Assembly (NCBI GenBank): GCA_021793315.1
Contig: JAJYSZ010000013.1
Coordinates: forward strand, 1-53,177
Direction of reading: 5' to 3'
DNA length: 53,177 bases
DNA from: Bacillota bacterium
GTDB taxonomy: Bacteria > Bacillota > Sulfobacillia > JAJZYS01 > JAJYTV01
The position numbers and the translations under genes are program-made. Below the pieces are notes generated by a model, which had not been told where the DNA came from, ran no database searches, and worked only from the letters and a program-made list of their open reading frames with translations. Every line of letters begins with the position of its first letter. The stretch's first letter is position 1. Of this stretch, positions 26,045 to 33,923 are shown piece after piece.

Positions 26045-27802
26045 ATGCAAAGAGTCGGTGCGGGGACGCTTCGTGCCGCCGACGTGGATCGGCCTGTGCA
26101 AGTTGCCGGATGGGTGCATCGCGTAAGGGATCATGGTGGCGTGCTCTTCTTCGACCTTCGCGACCGCTCGGGCATCGTGCAGGTCGTCGTATCACCCCAG
26201 GACACGGCCTATGAGGTGGCGCAGGCCTTGCACCCCGAATGGGTCGTGGCGGTCGCAGGCACGGTGCACAAGCGCCAGAGCGGTGCCATCAACCCGAAGC
26301 TCCCGACAGGCGACATCGAGATCACCGATGCAAGCATCGAGGTCCTGGCGCAGGCGGACGTTCCGCCGCTCCTGCCCTCGGCCCAGGAATCGCCGGATGA
26401 GGCCCTGCGCCTGCGCTATCGCGTGCTGGACCTGCGGCGCCAGGAGATGCAGGAGAACCTCGCGCTGCGCCACCGCCTGCTGCAGGTGACGCGGCGCCAC
26501 CTCGACGAGGCGGGCTTCTACGAGCTCGAAACGCCGATGCTGACCCGCTCCACCCCGGAAGGCGCGCGGGACTTCCTCGTGCCGAGCCGGCTGCAGCCCG
26601 GTGCGTTCTACGCCCTGCCGCAGTCGCCGCAGCTCTTCAAGCAGCTCCTGATGGTGGCCGGCTTCGAACGCTACTTCCAGGTCGTGCGCTGCTTCCGCGA
26701 CGAGGACCTGCGCGCCGACCGCCAGCCCGAATTCACGCAGATCGATATCGAGATGTCGTTCGTCGAGCAGGAAGACGTGCTTGCGCTGGCGGAGGGCCTG
26801 ATGCAGGCCATCTGCGAAGCCGCGGACTGGCAGATTCAGCTGCCGTTGCCCCGCCTCAGCTACCAGGAGGCCATGCTCCGCTTCGGCTCGGACAAGCCCG
26901 ACCTGCGCATCCCTTGGGAGATTCAGGACCTTCAGGCGTTCACGGACGTCTTCAGCGTGCCCTTCCTGCGCAGTGCGGTCGAGGCGGGCGGCGTGCTGAG
27001 AGGGCTCAGGGCACCTGGCGCGGCCAGCCTGAGCCGCAAGCAGTGGGACGAACTCGGCCGGCAGATCGAGCGCTTCGGCTTCAAGAGCGTGCCGTACCTC
27101 GCCCTGCAGGGCGGCGAGCTCAAGGGCAGCCTCGCCAAAGGGGTCGACGCTGCCGCGTGGCCGCGTCTCAAGACGGCCCTCGACCTCCGGGACGGCGATG
27201 CCGCCCTGGTGCTCGCGGGTGACGACGAGGCGGTCAGCCTGGCGCTCGGCCAGCTGCGCCTGACGCTCGCCGACATGTTCGGCTGGCGCGCCAAGGAACA
27301 CCGACTGCTCTGGGTGACAGACTTCCCCTTGATGGAGTGGAGCGACGAGGAGGGCCGCGCCGTCTCGCGCCACCATCCGTTCACACATCCAAAGCCGGCC
27401 GACGTCGATCGCCTGGAGGCGGAGCCCCTCAAGGTGCGCGCCCAGGCCTACGACCTCGTCCTCGATGGGGTCGAGGTGGCAGGCGGGTCGATCCGTATTC
27501 ACGAGCGCGAACTCCAGGAGCGCGTCTTCCGTCTGCTCGGCCTGAGCGAGGAGGAAGCCCAGGGAAAGTTCGGCTTCCTGCTCGACGCCTTCCGCTTCGG
27601 TGCACCACCGCACGGTGGCGTCGCGTTCGGCTTCGACCGCCTCTGCATGCTGCTCGCGGGTGCTTCCAGCATCCGCGACGTCATCGCGTTCCCGAAGACG
27701 GCGAAGGGCACGGACCTTTTGACAGGCGCACCGGCCGAAGTGTCCACGCACCAGCTCGATGAGCTGCACCTGGAACTTCGGCCGGTGGATCGGAAGGCCT
27801 AG
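26045..27802 (+). CDS. aspS: Aspartyl-tRNA synthetase
   Basis: 585 residues, bacterial-type AspRS. Domains: N-terminal OB fold (VDRPVQVAGWVHRVRDHGG), class IIb core with FRDEDLRADRQPEFTQIDIE (motif 2), the bacterial GAD insertion (about residues 295-420), and motif 3 FGAPPHGGVAFGFDRL. It charges tRNA-Asp; whether it also charges tRNA-Asn cannot be judged here. AAAGGAG lies rather far (about 13 bases) from the ATG, 25 bases after hisS. Its TAG stop shares CTAG with the stop of the convergent downstream gene. Confidence 0.97.
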   Translation: MQRVGAGTLRAADVDRPVQVAGWVHRVRDHGGVLFFDLRDRSGIVQVVVSPQDTAYEVAQALHPEWVVAVAGTVHKRQSGAINPKLPTGDIEITDASIEVLAQADVPPLLPSAQESPDEALRLRYRVLDLRRQEMQENLALRHRLLQVTRRHLDEAGFYELETPMLTRSTPEGARDFLVPSRLQPGAFYALPQSPQLFKQLLMVAGFERYFQVVRCFRDEDLRADRQPEFTQIDIEMSFVEQEDVLALAEGLMQAICEAADWQIQLPLPRLSYQEAMLRFGSDKPDLRIPWEIQDLQAFTDVFSVPFLRSAVEAGGVLRGLRAPGAASLSRKQWDELGRQIERFGFKSVPYLALQGGELKGSLAKGVDAAAWPRLKTALDLRDGDAALVLAGDDEAVSLALGQLRLTLADMFGWRAKEHRLLWVTDFPLMEWSDEEGRAVSRHHPFTHPKPADVDRLEAEPLKVRAQAYDLVLDGVEVAGGSIRIHERELQERVFRLLGLSEEEAQGKFGFLLDAFRFGAPPHGGVAFGFDRLCMLLAGASSIRDVIAFPKTAKGTDLLTGAPAEVSTHQLDELHLELRPVDRKA

Positions 27803-28131
27803 CGGATCGCGGTCGGAATGAGCAGGTCCACGACGCCGATCACAAAGGCTGCGAGCAGGGCGCCGATTGCCGAGACGTGCATGCCTGGTACGACGAACTG
27901 CACGAGCCAGATCACCACCGCCGAAACCAGGAAGCCGACGATCCCGCGGCCATACGTCGAGTTGCGCCGACCCAGCATCAGCTCGATCAGGTAGCTCACC
28001 GCCGCGATCACCAGCGCCGCCACGAGCGCCTCGCCGAACGTCAGATGGCTGAAACCCGGCACGATGTAGCCGACCAGCATCAGGACGATCGCCGCGACGA
28101 TGAATCGGACGACGGTGCCCATAAAGCGCAT
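27799..28131 (-). CDS. Phage holin superfamily IV-type small membrane protein (YvlD-like)
   Basis: 110 residues from the ATG at 28131 (GGAGGTGTCGGC upstream). Four hydrophobic segments with RFIVAAIVLMLVGYIVPGFS, AALVIAAVSYLIELML and IWLVQFVVPGMHVSAIGAL fit the '4 TMS phage holin, superfamily IV' family, whose chromosomal members include Bacillus YvlD. Despite the family name there are no other phage genes nearby, so this is likely a housekeeping or envelope-stress protein, not prophage. Confidence 0.82.
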   Translation of the reverse strand: MRFMGTVVRFIVAAIVLMLVGYIVPGFSHLTFGEALVAALVIAAVSYLIELMLGRRNSTYGRGIVGFLVSAVVIWLVQFVVPGMHVSAIGALLAAFVIGVVDLLIPTAIR

Positions 28132-28234
28132 GCCGACACCTCCGCCAACTAGTTTCGGAAGCACGGGCGAAGGCTATGCGCCTCTTTGCTTGCAGGAGCG
28201 CCGCCGCAGAGCGCGTCAAGGTCCCAACGGCGCT

Positions 28235-28263
28235 TTGAACGGCTTCAGGTACGGTGCTATACT
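28235..28263 (+). promoter_or_regulatory. Sigma-A promoter of the structured RNA
   Basis: TTGAAC (28235-28240), 17-base spacer, TATACT (28258-28263); predicted transcription start near 28270. Confidence 0.7.
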
Positions 28264-28269
28264 GGCCCT

Positions 28270-28491
28270 CGCAGTCACCCGACCATGTGCGACCCCTTTA
28301 AGCAGTTTTGAGCCAACACCAAAACTGCGGGAGCCAGGATTCTTGCGATGGGAACGGCATGCCCCCATTTCGGGGAGCCTCGATGTCGCGAGGCCGGCAC
28401 CCACCTGCCTGAGGCAGGTTCAAAACGCGAGCGGGAACGGCATGGTGGGGTCTTCGGAACCTCCGCGCGAGCGGAGGTTCTTCGTCTGTCT
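28270..28491 (+). ncRNA. Structured RNA of about 220 nt, unassigned (6S RNA or riboswitch-like leader are candidates)
   Basis: The transcript would run from the promoter at 28235-28263 to the terminator at 28457-28480. Its ends pair: ACCCGACCATG (28277-28287) with CATGGTGGGGT (28441-28451), one G-G mismatch. Inside are hairpins GCAGTTTTG/CAAAACTGC (from 28302), CCCC/GGGG (from 28363), GCCTCG/CGAGGC (from 28378) and ACCTGCC/GGCAGGT (from 28402). A 12-base direct repeat GGGAACGGCATG occurs at 28350-28361 and 28433-28444. No T-box, glycine, SAM, TPP or SRP signature was seen. In Bacillus the 6S RNA gene lies beside aspS, which favours 6S by position, but the several internal hairpins are not typical. 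Confidence 0.55.
28457..28491 (+). terminator. Rho-independent terminator of the structured RNA
   Basis: GAACCTCCGC (28457-28466), GCGA tetraloop, GCGGAGGTTC (28471-28480): a perfect 10-bp stem followed by TTCGTCTGTCT. It sits 32 bases before threonine aldolase, so it either ends an independent RNA or attenuates that gene. Confidence 0.75.
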
Positions 28492-28522
28492 AGGCGAACT
28501 CATTACGTGGAGGGGATCCCAT

Positions 28523-29539
28523 TTGACAGACCTGCGCAGCGACACCGTGACGAAACCGACCGACGAAATGCGTGCCGCCATGGCCACAGCCGAAGTGGGC
28601 GACGATGTTTGGGGCGATGACCCCACCGTCAACCGTCTGGAGGCTGTGGCCGCCGAATGGCTCGGCAAGGAGGCGGCGCTGTTCGTCGCCAGCGGCACGA
28701 TGGGTAATCAGGTGGCCGTCATGACCCACTGCCGGCCAGGCGACGAGGTTCTGGTGGAGGCCGAGGCGCACGTCTACTGGTACGAGGTCGGGGGCATCGC
28801 CCGCCTCGCGGGGGCACAGCCCAGACCGATCACGACGCCGGACGGCATCCTTACGCCGGAGCTCGTCCAAGGGGCCGTGCGCGAGGAGAACATCCACTAC
28901 CCGACGCCGCGCCTTCTGTGCCTTGAAAACACCCATAACCGCGCGGGCGGCAAGGTACACCCTGTCGCCGAGTTCAGGGCTGTCGTCGACCTTGCGCATA
29001 GCCTCGGGCTCAAGGTGCACCTCGATGGCGCGCGCCTCGCGAACGCCGCGGTGGCCCAGGGCCTGCCGGTGGCCGAGGCCGCGGCCGGGGCCGACAGCGT
29101 GATGTGCTGCCTCTCGAAGGGGCTCTGCGCACCGGTGGGTTCCGTGCTCGCGGGCTCGCGCGAGTTCATCGCCGAAGCACGCAAAAACCGCAAGGTCCTG
29201 GGCGGCGGCATGCGGCAGGCGGGCATTCTGGCCGCCGCGGGGCTGCTTTCGATCGAGAAGATGGTTGCGCGGCTGCGGGAGGACCATCAGCTCGCCAGGG
29301 ACATCGCGGCCGCCCTGCAGGACGTGCCCCATATCACCTGCGATCCCGCCAAGGTGGAGACCAACATGGTGCAGGTGGACCTCGATCGCCCGGCGGGTCC
29401 TGTCGTCGATGCCCTTGCCCGAGAAGGGGTGCTGTGCGGAACGTCGGGCCCGAGGCGCATTCGCCTCGTGACCCACCACGACGTGGCGGGCGTCCGCCCT
29501 CAGGATATCGCCAAGGCGTTCAGGACCGCCCTCGCCTGA
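28523..29539 (+). CDS. ltaE: Low-specificity L-threonine aldolase family PLP enzyme
   Basis: 338 residues from a TTG with GTGGAGGGGATCCCA upstream. It begins [20 protein letters not shown], the classical threonine aldolase start, and contains [28 protein letters not shown] and the PLP-lysine region [16 protein letters not shown]. It splits L-threonine or allo-threonine into glycine and acetaldehyde. The upstream structured RNA with terminator could control it. A Kbl homologue at 38.1 kb acts on the same glycine/threonine node. Confidence 0.93.
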   Translation: MTDLRSDTVTKPTDEMRAAMATAEVGDDVWGDDPTVNRLEAVAAEWLGKEAALFVASGTMGNQVAVMTHCRPGDEVLVEAEAHVYWYEVGGIARLAGAQPRPITTPDGILTPELVQGAVREENIHYPTPRLLCLENTHNRAGGKVHPVAEFRAVVDLAHSLGLKVHLDGARLANAAVAQGLPVAEAAAGADSVMCCLSKGLCAPVGSVLAGSREFIAEARKNRKVLGGGMRQAGILAAAGLLSIEKMVARLREDHQLARDIAAALQDVPHITCDPAKVETNMVQVDLDRPAGPVVDALAREGVLCGTSGPRRIRLVTHHDVAGVRPQDIAKAFRTALA

Positions 29540-30001
29540 TTCCTGATAAGGATCTGCGCGTCGGGCTGGGATGTACGCGTGGTTTGCGCGGTCTTTCCCA
29601 AGTTGGCCGAGCAGGGCGGCGACGCCGCCGTTAGGCAGGCTACCCGCTCTACCGCGGTCTTCTTGCTGGTCGGCGAGGGGCCGCTGGGGATGGCGTTCGG
29701 CATCGACGCCTTTCGCGGGAACTGGTGGATCGGCCGCGGCGCGGCGAAACCGGGAGCGGATCACCCCGCCTGCGCGAATGCCTTCTGCGTCGTCGAGCCT
29801 GGGCGTGCTCCCAGGCTCGCGCACCGTGGCATAGGCACCCTCGAGAGCCTGCTCAGAGCGCGACGCAGGCCGCGAGTCTTGGCGCGTTTCGCTTCTGCCT
29901 GCGTCACGGCTGGACGGTGCGGCACGCAGGCTTTGCGTTGCAGGAACCGTTCTCTGTGCCCGGCTGGCAGCCGAGCGCGGACGCACCCGGACACTTGTCG
30001 C
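29540..30001. other. No convincing gene; one perfect hairpin
   Basis: Reading frames here lack ribosome sites and family features. CGAGCCTGGG (29794-29803) pairs with CCCAGGCTCG (29810-29819) around a six-base loop, with no T-run after it. The stretch may be degraded coding sequence. Confidence 0.45.
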
Positions 30002-30051
30002 GGCACATGACGAAGGCCATGCCGAGCGGGGCATGGCCTTCGTCATGTGCC
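30002..30051. repeat. Perfect 22-bp inverted repeat downstream of the selenoprotein gene
   Basis: Left arm 30002-30023 (begins GGCACATGACGAAGG), six-base loop, right arm 30030-30051 (ends CTTCGTCATGTGCC), all 22 pairs matched. It lies 16 bases past the selenoprotein stop on its coding strand. Neither strand has a U-run after it, so it is an atypical terminator, an mRNA-stabilising hairpin or a mobile-repeat remnant. Confidence 0.8.
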
Positions 30052-30066
30052 AGGAGAGGCGGCGGA

Positions 30067-30876
30067 TCAGGGTTGGGCAGGGCAGGCTCTTAGAACCCAC
30101 GCCCCGCTGCCAGGCACCTCGTCGAGGAGTCCAAGCGCCTGGCGCAGCACGAAGAGCTGCGATGCGGGATCCTGGGCCACACCGATCAGCTGGCCGTCGC
30201 GGTGGGTCACCCGGAGCGCCCGCGGCGGCCGGACGAGCTCCAGGCGTTTCGGCATGTTGCCGATCACCACCGTGGCAATGCCCCGGGACTCGAGCAATCT
30301 GGCGATCAGTCCCCCGGACTGATGGCAGAGCGGTCAGACGGGGACGATCAAGGCGATGTCCACGCCCTCTGCGCGCAAGCCGCTCCAGATCGCCTCACCG
30401 GCCTCGCGCACGAGGCCGATCGCGTCGGTGCAATAGCCGTCGATCGCATAGCCGGTGGCCGCGAGCGAGCCAATCTCCCCGAGTTCACGGAGCTCGGCGA
30501 GCCGCGCCGCGGGCCAGAGCACGTTGGGGTCGCGCCGCACGGGGCCCTCATCGTAGTGGCCATGCGCGATCGAGAAGCGCGCGTCCGTGGCAAGGGGCAA
30601 CGCCCGCATGCCCGTATCGCCGCAAAGTCCCCGCCAACGGAATGGGGCCGCGTCCGGCGGGTAAAAGCCAGCCGTGCTCACGAGGCCGACTCGGCTCTGC
30701 GCCGGAACCGGCGGCGGGTCGACGAAAGGAGGCGGTCCGTTCACGACGCGGGGATAGCTCTTGAAGAAGAGATCCGAGTCCTCCGTCGCGATGGCGGCCT
30801 GCACCTCCGGCTGGGCCAGAAAGGCCCGATAGCGCTGCTCCCAATCCTGGGGCAGCACCTCGCGGTGATCGTCCAT
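30067..30876 (-). CDS. GrdB-like reductase family selenoprotein, with in-frame TGA read as selenocysteine (UxxC)
   Basis: Frame open from the ATG at 30876 (strong AGAGGAGGAGGAGCG site) through a TGA at 30334-30336 to a TGA at 30067. Read with selenocysteine it is 269 residues. The TGA falls in ALIVPV-U181-PLC184-HQSGGLIARLLE, the redox UxxC site of the 'glycine/sarcosine/betaine reductase selenoprotein B family'; some members have CxxC here. Upstream blocks RVGLVSTAGFYPP and FSIAHGHYDEGPVRRDPN also fit. The coding frame and family similarity continue past the TGA, and a SECIS-like hairpin follows it at the right distance. Likely a thiol/selenol reductase of unknown substrate. SelA, SelB and tRNA-Sec are not in the window. 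A nonsense mutation is the alternative. Confidence 0.8.
30305..30336 (-). promoter_or_regulatory. Candidate bacterial SECIS element with its UGA
   Basis: On the coding strand the UGA is followed by 10 bases, then AUCAGUCC-GGG-GGACUGAU, a perfect 8-bp stem with a GGG loop (window 30305-30323). The apical loop begins 18 bases after the UGA and starts with G, as published bacterial SECIS patterns require. Confidence 0.65.
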
Positions 30877-31215
30877 CGCTCCTCCTCCTCTGCGTCAGAT
30901 CGCGTGCACCCTTGCGGCTAGGATCCCCGCCTGCGCCCTGGGGCCGCCGCGCAGCCGGCCTGCCGGAAATGCTCGCGAGGCGCTCCACCTTCGCCGGCCG
31001 TCAGGTTCCCTGCGGGCAGGCTGAGGCTTGTCCCGGATGCCAGGTGCCCAGGTTGACCTCCCGCACGAAGCCGCCGCCCTGCTCCCAGAGACCCTCGAGC
31101 GACTGAGCACGCTCGGGGACACCTGGACTGCCAGCCTGATCGCCGCGAGGGCGCGAACTCTCATGTGCATCTCGCAGTCCAAGGAGGCGAAAAGATGGAC
31201 GCACGGGGGCACACC
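30877..31215. other. Intergenic stretch between the selenoprotein gene and the suf-locus regulator
   Basis: Several frames are open but none has a ribosome site plus recognisable family features. It lies downstream of the Rrf2 terminator and must hold the promoter for the selenoprotein gene, though no clear -35/-10 pair was identified. Confidence 0.4.
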
Positions 31216-31269
31216 CCAGAACAAAGGCGCCTGCAGGCCGGGTCTCCTGGACCCTTGGCCCGCAGGCGC
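31216..31269 (-). terminator. Terminator at the end of the suf operon
   Basis: On the minus strand AGGCGCCTGC (31260-31269) and GCAGGCGCCT (31223-31232) pair, with an inner GGGTC/GACCC stem, followed by TTTGTTCT. It lies 27 bases after the Rrf2 stop. Confidence 0.75.
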
Positions 31270-31295
31270 CTGGCCGCCCACTGCGGCCGACGGGG

Positions 31296-31706
31296 TCAGA
31301 CACGCTCCGAAGCGGCCTCTGCCAGGGACATCTGGCCCAAGGTGTCCTCGATCGAGTCCTGCAGCCGCTGCCAAACCTTGCGGGTGTAGCAGCGGTCCTG
31401 CCGCACGCAGCCGGGGCCCTCGTCGTCAAGGCAGTCGTAGGGCGCCAGTGACCCCTCAAGCAGCCGGATCACGTCTCCGACGCGGATGTCCTCGGCCGCC
31501 CGCGCCAAGCGGTAGCCACCCTTTGCGCCGCGCACGCTCACAACGAACCCCGCGCGCCGCAACTCGACAAAGATCTGCTCGAGATACTGTTCGGAAATCC
31601 CTTCGTCCTCGGCGATCACCCGTAGCGGCACCGGCTGGTCTCCCTGCCGGTGCACGAGCGACACCAGAGCCCGCAGGCCGTATTCGCTGCGCGTGCTCAG
31701 TCGCAT
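31296..31706 (-). CDS. Rrf2-family regulator with IscR-like cysteine triad, last gene of the suf operon
   Basis: 136 residues from the ATG at 31706 (GGGGGGAGCGCC upstream). MRLSTRSEYGLRALVSLV and SEQYLEQIFVELRRAGFV form the winged helix; GAKGGYRLAR follows. The loop carries C-LDDEGPG-C-VRQDR-C (CX7CX5C), near the CX5CX5C [2Fe-2S] site of IscR. It probably senses Fe-S cluster supply and represses the suf operon. It is 19 bases downstream of the Rieske gene and ends the operon, unlike most systems where the regulator comes first. Confidence 0.9.
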   Translation of the reverse strand: MRLSTRSEYGLRALVSLVHRQGDQPVPLRVIAEDEGISEQYLEQIFVELRRAGFVVSVRGAKGGYRLARAAEDIRVGDVIRLLEGSLAPYDCLDDEGPGCVRQDRCYTRKVWQRLQDSIEDTLGQMSLAEAASERV

Positions 31707-31725
31707 GGCGCTCCCCCCTCGCTCC

Positions 31726-32061
31726 CTACTCGTAGTCGTCGTCCTCGCTCGCCGGTTCGTAGCCGACCAGGACCTGGCCCGCCTCGACACGCACCGGGTG
31801 TACCGCCACCGCCTCCACCACCGGCAGGTGGACAGGCCTGCCGGTGGGGATGTCGAACTGACCGCCGTGCAAGGGACAGGTGACGATGCGTCCGTTCACC
31901 TTGCCTTCGGAGAGCGACGCGTAGGCGTGCGTGCAGGTATCGTCGATGCAGTAGACCTGCCCGCCCACGCGGAAGAGCGCAACCGGTTCTCCACCGACGA
32001 GGCGGCGCAGGGCGTGCCCCTCCTGAACCTCCTCGTCCCGCGCCACCGCGGTGAACTCCAT
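31726..32061 (-). CDS. Rieske-type [2Fe-2S] ferredoxin
   Basis: 111 residues. Rieske ligands: CTHAY (C-x-H) and CPLHGGQF (C-x2-H), separated by 17 residues, within the usual small beta fold (VGGQVYCIDDTCTHA). It resembles the ferredoxin component of non-haem dioxygenases. Such stand-alone Rieske proteins are often found at suf loci. It may carry electrons for Fe-S assembly or for another enzyme. It lies 15 bases downstream of sufB. Confidence 0.9.
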   Translation of the reverse strand: MEFTAVARDEEVQEGHALRRLVGGEPVALFRVGGQVYCIDDTCTHAYASLSEGKVNGRIVTCPLHGGQFDIPTGRPVHLPVVEAVAVHPVRVEAGQVLVGYEPASEDDDYE

Positions 32062-32076
32062 GTCAGGCCTCCTGCC

Positions 32077-33480
32077 TCAGCCGACCGATCCTACCATCTC
32101 GAGCTTGATCAGGCGGTTCATCTCCACGGCGTACTCCATCGGCAGTTCCTTGGTGAACGGCTCGATGAAGCCCATCACGATCATGCGCGTGGCATCTTCC
32201 TCCGTCAGCCCGCGGCTGCGCAGGTAGAAAAGCTGCTCCTCCGAGACGCGGGAGACCGTCGCCTCGTGCTCCATCGTCACGCGGTTGTCGAGCACCTCGT
32301 TGGTCGGGACGGTGTCGGCCTGCGAGCCCTCGTCGAAGATGAGGGTGTCGCAGTTCACCTTGGCCTTGGATCCCTTGACATCCTTGCCGAAGTGGACGAG
32401 ACCGCGATAGGTCGTCTTGCCGCCACCGCGGGAGATCGACTTCGAGATGATGGTCGAGGTGGTGTTCGGCGCCAGGTGGAGCGCCTTGGCTCCCGCGTCC
32501 TGGTGCTGGCCCTTGCCGGCCACCGCGATCGACAGCACGTGGGCGTGCGCGCCTTCCCCGACCATATAGACGGACGGGTACTTCATCGTGAGCTGCGATC
32601 CGATGTTGCCGTCGATCCACTCCATGGTCGCGTGCTCATGGGCCACGGCCCGCTTCGTGACGAGGTTGTAGACGTTCGGCGCCCAGTTCTGGATCGTCGT
32701 GTAACGGCAGCGGGCGCCCTTCTTGACGACGATCTCGACCACCGCCGAGTGCAGGCTGGACTCCGTGTAGATCGGGGCCGTGCAGCCCTCGACGTAGTGG
32801 ACCATGGCGTCCTCGTCGACGATGATCAGCGTGCGCTCGAACTGCCCCATCTGCGAGGCGTTGATGCGGAAATAGGCCTGGAGCGGCACCTTCGCCTCGA
32901 CGCCCTTCGGGACGTAGATGAAGCTGCCCCCGGACCAGACGGCCGAGTTGAGGGCCGCGAACTTGTTGTCCTCGGGCGGAATCACCGTGCCGAAGTACTC
33001 GCGGAAGAGCTCCGGGTACTCCCGGAGCGCGGAGTCCGTGTCGAGGAACACGATGCCCATCGCCTCGAGATCGTGGCGAATATTGTGGTAGACGACCTCC
33101 GAGTCGTACTGGGCCGACACCCCGGCGAGGAACTTGCGTTCCGCCTCGGGGATGCCCAGCTTCTCGAAGGTGTCCTTGATCTCTTGCGGCACCTCGTCCC
33201 AGGTGCGCCCCTTCTCGTCCATCGGCCGCACGTAGTAGGTGATCTCGTCGAAGTTGAGGTGTGAGAGGTCGCCGCCCCACTTCGGCATCGGCTTCTGCTG
33301 GAAGATCTCGAGGCTTCTCAGGCGGAAGTCGCGCATCCAGTCCGGCTCGCCCTTCATCTCCGAGATCGCCTCGACCACCTTGCGCGTCAGGCCCTTCTCG
33401 GTGCGGAACACCGAGATGTCGCGCTCGTGGAACCCGTACTGGTATTCCTCGACGCCAGTGATGTCTGGCCTCTGGCTCAC
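32077..33480 (-). CDS. sufB: Fe-S cluster assembly scaffold SufB
   Basis: 467 residues from the GTG at 33480 (GGGGGAGATCCGAA upstream), which overlaps the sufU stop as GTGA. The family start [20 protein letters not shown] and the conserved [20 protein letters not shown] and [15 protein letters not shown] blocks are present. SufB with SufC and SufD forms the SufBC2D scaffold that builds Fe-S clusters. Length matches Bacillus SufB. Confidence 0.97.
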   Translation of the reverse strand: MSQRPDITGVEEYQYGFHERDISVFRTEKGLTRKVVEAISEMKGEPDWMRDFRLRSLEIFQQKPMPKWGGDLSHLNFDEITYYVRPMDEKGRTWDEVPQEIKDTFEKLGIPEAERKFLAGVSAQYDSEVVYHNIRHDLEAMGIVFLDTDSALREYPELFREYFGTVIPPEDNKFAALNSAVWSGGSFIYVPKGVEAKVPLQAYFRINASQMGQFERTLIIVDEDAMVHYVEGCTAPIYTESSLHSAVVEIVVKKGARCRYTTIQNWAPNVYNLVTKRAVAHEHATMEWIDGNIGSQLTMKYPSVYMVGEGAHAHVLSIAVAGKGQHQDAGAKALHLAPNTTSTIISKSISRGGGKTTYRGLVHFGKDVKGSKAKVNCDTLIFDEGSQADTVPTNEVLDNRVTMEHEATVSRVSEEQLFYLRSRGLTEEDATRMIVMGFIEPFTKELPMEYAVEMNRLIKLEMVGSVG

Positions 33481-33923
33481 TTCGGATCTCCCCCTTCCGA
33501 CTCCATCCGGTCGACCGCCTGCTGAAAGGCATTCATGATGAGCGTTGCGCACTTGACACGCGCCGGAAACTTGGAGACGCCCTCCAGGGCCTCCAGGTCA
33601 CCAAGGACGCTCCTGTCTGCGTCCCTGCGCCGGAGAAGGTCCTTGAAGCTCTCCGCGATGCGCCGCGCTTCCTCCAGCTTCTTGCCGCGCACGCGGTCGA
33701 CGAACATGGAGGCTGCCGCCATGCTGATCGAGCAGCCCTGTCCCTCGAATGCCACATCCCGCACGACGCCGTCCTCGTCGACCAGCACGTCGAGATGCAG
33801 CTCGTCGCCGCAGCTCGGATTGTGAAGGCCCACCGAGAGCGTCGGGTGCGCGAGATGCCCATGATGACGAGGGTTCTGGTAGTGGTCCATGACCACCTGG
33901 CGGTAGATGTCATCCAGCGACAC
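33477..33923 (-). CDS. sufU: Sulfur transfer protein SufU
   Basis: 148 residues from a GTG at 33923 (AAAGGAG, 11 bases before). Family signature [20 protein letters not shown]. Zinc ligands: Cys in [10 protein letters not shown] (with its Asp), [13 protein letters not shown], and [11 protein letters not shown]. SufU accepts sulfur from SufS by zinc-ligand exchange and passes it to SufBCD. It overlaps sufS by 14 bases and sufB by four. Confidence 0.96.
   Translation of the reverse strand: MSLDDIYRQVVMDHYQNPRHHGHLAHPTLSVGLHNPSCGDELHLDVLVDEDGVVRDVAFEGQGCSISMAAASMFVDRVRGKKLEEARRIAESFKDLLRRRDADRSVLGDLEALEGVSKFPARVKCATLIMNAFQQAVDRMESEGGDPK

Noticed and set aside
27799-28131. Prophage remnant suggested by a holin-family protein
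   Set aside because: The family includes chromosomal YvlD-type proteins and no endolysin, tail or integrase gene is near.
28430-28470. T-box leader before ltaE (GGTGGGG near a terminator)
   Set aside because: The T-box core AGGGTGGNACCGCG and an antiterminator complementary to the terminator are missing.
29590-29680. tRNA-like sequence (GTTGGCCGAGCAGGGCGG)
   Set aside because: No acceptor stem or T-arm GTTCGANNC could be paired with it.
31001-31180. Possible small protein on the minus strand (SLEGLWEQGGGFVREVNLG frame)
   Set aside because: No ribosome site, interrupted, and no recognisable family; kept as intergenic.
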